From contig UYJD01000005.1 of NCBI GenBank assembly GCA_900618795.1, forward strand, positions 1,344,522-1,408,521: a stretch of DNA of 64,000 nt, in the 5' to 3' direction. The stretch is from Cyanodermella asteris. Lineage: Eukaryota > Ascomycota > Lecanoromycetes > Ostropales > Stictidaceae. Position numbers and translations under genes: made by a program. Below, piece after piece: positions 59,009 through 64,000 of this stretch. Every line of letters begins with the position of its first letter. The first letter of the stretch is position 1. The notes below the pieces were generated by a model. That model was not told where the DNA came from. It did no database searches and saw nothing but the letters and a program-made list of their open reading frames with translations.

Positions 59009-61646
59009 TCAGGAGTCTAGCGCAAAGCACCTCTCTGCATTGTCCTCGTTATTTCCCCACCAATTTGGCGGCTGGATCGCCTTGCCAGCTCCGAAAGCCA
59101 AGAACACCAAGAGCATGTTGAAGTTGAAACCAGCATCGAAAGCTGCCGCGAGGATGAAGTTGTACTTGGCCCAAAGCTTATACCTGTAACGATATGCCCA
59201 GTACATGACCACAAAGCCGCCAATAAAGCGCGAGATGTAGCCCGTGCTTACGTTTCCGTAGAAGATAGAGCATCCGGAGAAGAAGATTGTGGTGTTCCAC
59301 AGGTTGAACTTTGCTCTGGGGAACGCTCGGTGCAGGCCATATACGACGATGGGCGCGACGGCTCCAACCAGATAGCCGTATGGCAGAGGTCTGAACAGCT
59401 CCTGCTGGAATAGCCTCGAAGGTCCAATCAGTACGTATTGCAAGCTGTTCGTCACAGTGCCGGCAAGAGATTGGCTAGTCCATATATGCGCCGGATCGAC
59501 GACATCTCCAAGGAGATAGTCACGTTTGGTGTCCAAGATCCAGCGCAAGGCGGCGTAGTTGATGGGCACGCCAAGGACGATACCAAAGATCTGTGACATA
59601 AACACAGCGCGTGGAGAGGTGTGGGTGTAGTGTCCAATCTTCTGGTCCTGAAGCATGTATTGTGCACGGTACCTGCGGCAGTCAGCATTGCCGCATGCAA
59701 AATACGCGGAGGATGGCATCACTTACCAAGCATCGCCAGCTATAGAGCCATAGAGGTTGGCCCCCACGGGATTCTTGTAGCTAGTAAGTCCTTGAACCAT
59801 TGCACCATACAGGAGCTCGTTGGTGGTGCCCAACTGCACTTGATAGTTCGAGATGGCATACAGCCATCCACAAGGTATCACAACAACGATACCTGTGCCT
59901 ACAGCGACAAGAACTGTCCACCATGGCATTGGGAAAATGCCAGTAGCGACGGTTGTGATGATAATGACGAAAGAGATCAGGAACAAGACAGCATACCACC
60001 AGAGTGGGACTTCCTTGTAAGATCTCATCAACACGTTCAGTCTGTCGGTGTAAGCGTGATTGATGCTTTTGCCCGTCTCGGCACGGCGAGCTCTGAACTT
60101 GCCCCACGCTGCCTTGATGTCGGATGCACCGAAAAATATGATCCATACGATTGCAGACGTATAGGAAGCATAATCCTAGTGAACAGTCAGCAGGGCCGAG
60201 GACAGGAACCTGAAGATGCCGAGTCATCTGGTGGAAGAACCTACAAAGAAGGTGGACCACAGTTGCTGAGTGCCGACATAGAATGGCCCGTACTCGGCAT
60301 AAGCAGTTTCGTTGAATGTATTTTGCGGCGTAATGAGCATAGCAGTCGGATATTTCTTGCCTTCTGCTGTCAAGATTCGGTTGCTCATCAGACCTTCATG
60401 GAAGTGTCCCAAGCCGCCCCACTTTGCAGCAGGAAGCAGGACCAAGCAGACCAGGACGTAGGAGGCGAACAATACGACCTGAGACCACCACGGACTGAGG
60501 AATAGAGGTACACCAGCATTATAGTTCGAGATGTTGCCCCAGTCGAGCGACAGGTTGAGGAAGCCCATGCCACCAAGGCCAGAACCAATGAAATTGGCCA
60601 CTGGGTTGTTCGGAGCCACCCAGCACAAGAAGGCCAATGAGGACGTCATCGGGAAGATGTATTCCGGAAGGAATTGCCAAAGCATGACGCCCACCTACAA
60701 GCCGATTAACATCGCTATCATACGAGATGTTCGTACATATCAACGTACCAGAACACCCCAAAAGATGTGCATTTGTCGTCGGGTGCTTTTCGTCGGACTG
60801 CGTATGTTTTTGTGCTGTGTCTCGAACAGCGCGGTCTGGCAAAGAGCTTGGAACCATGGGTAAGCGGGCTCATAGAGGAGTATCTGTCTGGCAACGGCCG
60901 CCAGTGCATAGCCCTGAGGATAAGATTAGCGTTCGGCAACAATGACATGGCTGCGGAATGTATAGTACCAAAGCATCAATTGACCACATGAAGAAAATGG
61001 CGGCCGCTGGGTGGATCTTCATGTTGTAGTACAATTCGGCGATGGAGATGGAGGATGCACCTTGGTTACCAGTCGCGCCAGAAGCAGCTGTGATAGTTAC
61101 CAGGACGTGCTCTTTGATGCTCCATGGACCCGGGTTTAACGAGAATGACCACGATCTCGGCGTGCCTGGTACATGTACATTCCATGCGGGCAAGGCTTTG
61201 GACAGCCACAGACCAAAATAGTTGGATGCGATCTGAACGAAGAACACCGAGTAAGGGGCGTACGTGGTGCGGTAGGTGTTCATCTGGGACAAGAATGCAC
61301 CCGGGATAATGAATATGACCGACAAGAGGAAGTAGCGGAAAGTGATGGTCGGCAAGGTCGGGTCATCGTCAAGACTGACCACACGTCTCACGGCCGGGGG
61401 AATTTGGGAGATCTCAGGGTCGTTTGGGTCCTCAAGGTCGATGTCGTTCTCAACAGGTTCCTCGTCGACAAGCTCCTTCTCGGTCTGGACTGCCTCTCCA
61501 TGTTTCTCATCAACGCTCGTGGCGCTGGGTGCTTTGGATTGGACCGAGACGTTTGGGGTATCTATCTGGGTATTCTTGACGATACCGGAGTCCTGACCCA
61601 CAGGAGAGATGTCCGGATTGGAGCCGGCGGACTTCCTAAGAGCCAT
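59009..61646 (-). CDS. OPT-family oligopeptide/glutathione transporter
   Basis: A plasma-membrane proton-coupled transporter of small peptides (Opt1/Isp4 group; some members carry glutathione). Start at 61646 (MALRKSAGSNPDISPVGQDS), an acidic cytosolic N-terminus (LEDPNDPEISQIPPAVRRVV), then DDPTLPTITFRYFLLSVIFI and about a dozen hydrophobic helices. Family landmarks: NPGPWSIKEHVLVTI, the GNQGASS loop, NPVANFIGSGLGGMGFLNLS, the SPWWSQVVLFASYV segment, QLGTTNELLYGAMVQGL, and NPVGANLYGSIAGDAW followed by RAQYMLQDQKIGHYTH. The C-terminus includes IGPSRLFQQELFRPLPYGYL and PPNWWGNNEDNAERC. Several introns (about 60735-60965, 60180-60225, 59720). It is convergent with the AIG2-like gene. Substrate not determinable from sequence alone. 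Confidence 0.93.
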
Positions 61647-63045
61647 TTTGGAGTGCTGCAAAGAAGCGTTCTGGAAAAGCAACAGGAGGGTCTCTCACGA
61701 TATTATAGGCCCCCAAAGAGCTCTGAGGTAACTCGGCTAAACCGGTTATGGCTCAAAACGGGCGATCCGTTGGCGTGGATGAAGCTAACTTACTGGAGAA
61801 GCTGGCAGCCATGGAAAGGTAGGAACCAATGCTGTACTCGAACAGGGTTGGCCATCACGCCGAGCACGCCATCGACGGCACACCGTTGAAACCCGCCACG
61901 CCTGCGGCAAACGACGGTTGAGGTTTTTAACACGAGAAAATTCGAGGTCGACAACGAGGCCGGCTGGCCGTTCACGGTTGAATTTTCCACCACTTATGGC
62001 ATGGTTGCACGTATTGCACCATTTTCTCGTAGCTGGCGTCTTTTTTCCCGAAGGACGCGACAGTCTTGCGTGCAAACTCTTATGCTGAAGTAGTAGATGA
62101 TAAGACGGAAAAAAGCCTGTCAGGTCCTGAAGCCATGAGATCCGGCTAAACGAAGCTTGAGCGATCAGGTATGATAGTGGGTCAGGTTCGCCATGGCTGG
62201 TGGTGTTCAAATTGCTGGGCGAACGGGCTCTGTGGGCTCCCATGTCCACCGTCCGAATGGCGCCAAGACCCTGAGCAACAGCTTGTGAAGCCAACCGGTC
62301 GGGTGTTGGCGCATCGAGTCGCGTGCAAGCTTTGGCCTGAAATTCACTTGTTCGGTGACAATCCAAGGTCTTGTTCAACAATGATTTTCGCTCGAGCAGA
62401 CGTGTTGAGGTACTGCTGAGCACTGCGTCGCGAGTTGCGCACCTGCTTCAATGTCAAAACTTGCGCACCCCAACGGCCTAATTCATGTTGCTCTGCTATG
62501 AACTTGACTTCATAATAGCTTCCTCCCTGGTCAGTAACTACGGGCTGCTTGCAAGCTTTCGTGATAACGCATAGTCTGGACTTGCGCATGTACACAGTAA
62601 CCGACCCGTCGCCTTGATATGGGTGTGTGTTTCGTCTACTTTCAACCCATCATCAATGCCAAACAAAGTGACGAAGCTTTTCCGCAAGCCACAGATAGTA
62701 AGGATAAGGACCAGCTGTGCAGATCGACATGCATCGCCATCCGACAGCCTTGGCGATGGTCTTGGACCAGCGCACAGAGCACTTCGTCTTTCTTTGTGGG
62801 AGTTTTCTTCGAATCACAAGAGCTGTAGAGATAAGGAATGATGTGGGGTTGATAACGACGATCCGATGCCGCCAATTTCCAAAATAGTGTCGACCCTTCC
62901 CAGTGCCAATACATATATCACAAATCTTGTAGTCTGTGGCTGTGAAACATGTGGAGGGGTGTTGCTGAAGGGCGCGACTGGCATAACATCGCCCGTTTCA
63001 AGTTGAAAGTCCGGGATTGTTTACCTTTGAACATCACCATTCAAG
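61647..63045. other. 1.4-kb region before MFS transporter
   Basis: Region between the start of the OPT gene and the start of the MFS gene. Frames here are short and of mixed composition; no family match. It contains both promoters. No repeats or RNA genes seen. Confidence 0.35.
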
Positions 63046-64000
63046 ATGGGACACGGAACCGATACAGCTACCTCAAAGCTTGCTCAGGACGCAGATGTCG
63101 TTTCATCACTCGAAAGGAGTATTGACGCCTACGGCTCTTCCCCGCTGCTCACAATCGACCGTCAAGCCGAGCGGCGTCTCGTACGCAAGTTCGACACCCG
63201 CATCCTGCCTGTCCTAATGGTCATGTACCTCTTCAATGCCCTCGACAAGAGCAATCTCGGCAATGCAAAGACAGCTCCCGACAACTCTGGTGGTAGCAAT
63301 GGTCTCCCGCACGACTTGCACTTCGGCCCGAGCCAGTACAATGAGATTCTTTCCATCTTTTTCATTCCCTACGTGCTCACAGCACCATTTCTGGGCATTG
63401 CTGGAAAGAAGTACGGGCCGAATCGCGTCTTGCCTTTGATGATGTTCACGTTCGGCTCACTCACCTTGCTAACGGTATCCGCCTTCAATTTCAGCGGTAT
63501 ATTCGCCATTCGATGGTTCCTGGGCATGTCGGAATCCGCATTCTTTCCACTGGTCATTTACTATCAGACGACGTTTTATCGAAGAGGCGAGCTCGCCAGA
63601 CGATTGGCAATCTTCTATGCAGGTCAGAGCATAGCCGGTGCATTCGGAGGCCTGCTCGCGTACGGAACGTTCAAAGTCAAGGTCGCTGGCTTGCCTTACT
63701 TATGGAGTCTTCTCTTCCTGATCGAAGGCAGTTGCACAGTCGCCATCTCGATCTTTGCCTTTTTCTACCTGCCCCAATCTGCAGCTACGGCTGGCTTCCT
63801 GAACGAAGAAGAGAAAAAACTGGCCTATGATAGGATGATTCTCGACTCGTCTTCGGAAGTGAACGAGAAGTTCGTGTTGAAAGATGCCTTGAAAATCCTC
63901 AAGGAACCCACCAGTTGGGTTATCATTGCTATTGAGATCTGCTTGGGCGTGCCGCTACAATCTGTACAGCTTTATTTGCCCCCTATTATCAAACGACTCG
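63046..64000 (+). CDS. MFS anion:cation symporter (Dal5-like), partial
   Basis: A major-facilitator protein of the fungal allantoate/nicotinate permease (Dal5, ACS) group, cut by the end of the window after about 318 residues. The start at 63046 (MGHGTDTATSKLAQDADVV) precedes a cytosolic N-terminus and ERRLVRKFDTRILPVLMVMY, the usual ACS lead-in, then LFNALDKSNLGNAKTA. Membrane segments follow: YNEILSIFFIPYVLTAPFLG, RVLPLMMFTFGSLTLL, the IRWFLGMSESAFFPLVIYY motif and GQSIAGAFGGLLAYG. The central loop contains LNEEEKKLAYDRM, typical of the family. No intron in the visible part. Substrate is not assignable. Confidence 0.92.
   Translation, partial: MGHGTDTATSKLAQDADVVSSLERSIDAYGSSPLLTIDRQAERRLVRKFDTRILPVLMVMYLFNALDKSNLGNAKTAPDNSGGSNGLPHDLHFGPSQYNEILSIFFIPYVLTAPFLGIAGKKYGPNRVLPLMMFTFGSLTLLTVSAFNFSGIFAIRWFLGMSESAFFPLVIYYQTTFYRRGELARRLAIFYAGQSIAGAFGGLLAYGTFKVKVAGLPYLWSLLFLIEGSCTVAISIFAFFYLPQSAATAGFLNEEEKKLAYDRMILDSSSEVNEKFVLKDALKILKEPTSWVIIAIEICLGVPLQSVQLYLPPIIKRL

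Noticed and set aside
61785-62423. Minus-strand frame of 212 codons before the OPT gene
   Set aside because: Ser/Arg/Leu-rich composition without any domain, and it opens without a convincing ATG context.

Overview
This window is nuclear DNA of a filamentous ascomycete (Pezizomycotina; a Dothideomycete is my best guess, but no marker fixes the class). Genes are compact and lie on both strands, with many short introns (about 45-80 bases; GTANGT donors, CTGAC or CTAAC branch sites). Proteins match fungal housekeeping families, and several are fungus-specific (Rmp1, Mso1, Sld7, Crt10-like, Ca3427-like). I count about 26 protein genes and found no rRNA, tRNA, CRISPR array or intact mobile element. 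The first ~600 bases are AT-rich and gene-free.

Layout. 0.6-9.7 kb: mitochondrial Trp-tRNA synthetase, mitoribosomal uS10m, purine nucleoside phosphorylase, Fcf2, the CCAAT-binding subunit HapE and exocyst Sec15. 10.8-20.4 kb: a Mei2-type RNA-binding protein, RNase MRP subunit Rmp1, GPI ethanolamine-phosphate transferase Las21 and mitochondrial Mto1. 21.2-28.2 kb: a Zn2Cys6 regulator broken by an assembly gap, and a tuberin (TSC2) homologue. 29.3-43.7 kb: Cse1, Rai1, Vps45, the MBOAT acyltransferase Ale1, a small conserved-looking protein, Get4 and homoaconitase Lys4. 44.4-48.4 kb: Crt10-like protein, Elp5 and SNRNP27. 50.4-57.1 kb: ER glucosidase I, Mso1, Sld7 and a Ca3427-type substrate-binding protein. 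58.1-64 kb: an AIG2/gamma-glutamyl cyclotransferase-like protein tail-to-tail with an OPT oligopeptide transporter, then an MFS anion permease running off the end.

The genes do not form one pathway or a secondary-metabolite cluster. Loose themes recur: mitochondrial translation (Msw1, uS10m, Mto1), RNA processing (Fcf2, Rmp1, Rai1, SNRNP27), exocytosis and vesicle fusion (Sec15, Mso1, Vps45) and wobble-uridine modification (Mto1, Elp5). The most useful second looks are: a GC-AG intron in msw1; a six-base first exon needed to give lys4 a start codon; a double CACGTG palindrome before msw1 and similar sites before neighbouring genes; CCAAT boxes before hapE and lys4; a candidate four-exon small gene beside a strong hairpin near 57.2-57.7 kb; and the AIG2-OPT pair. 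I did not find convincing evidence of a new multi-gene system.
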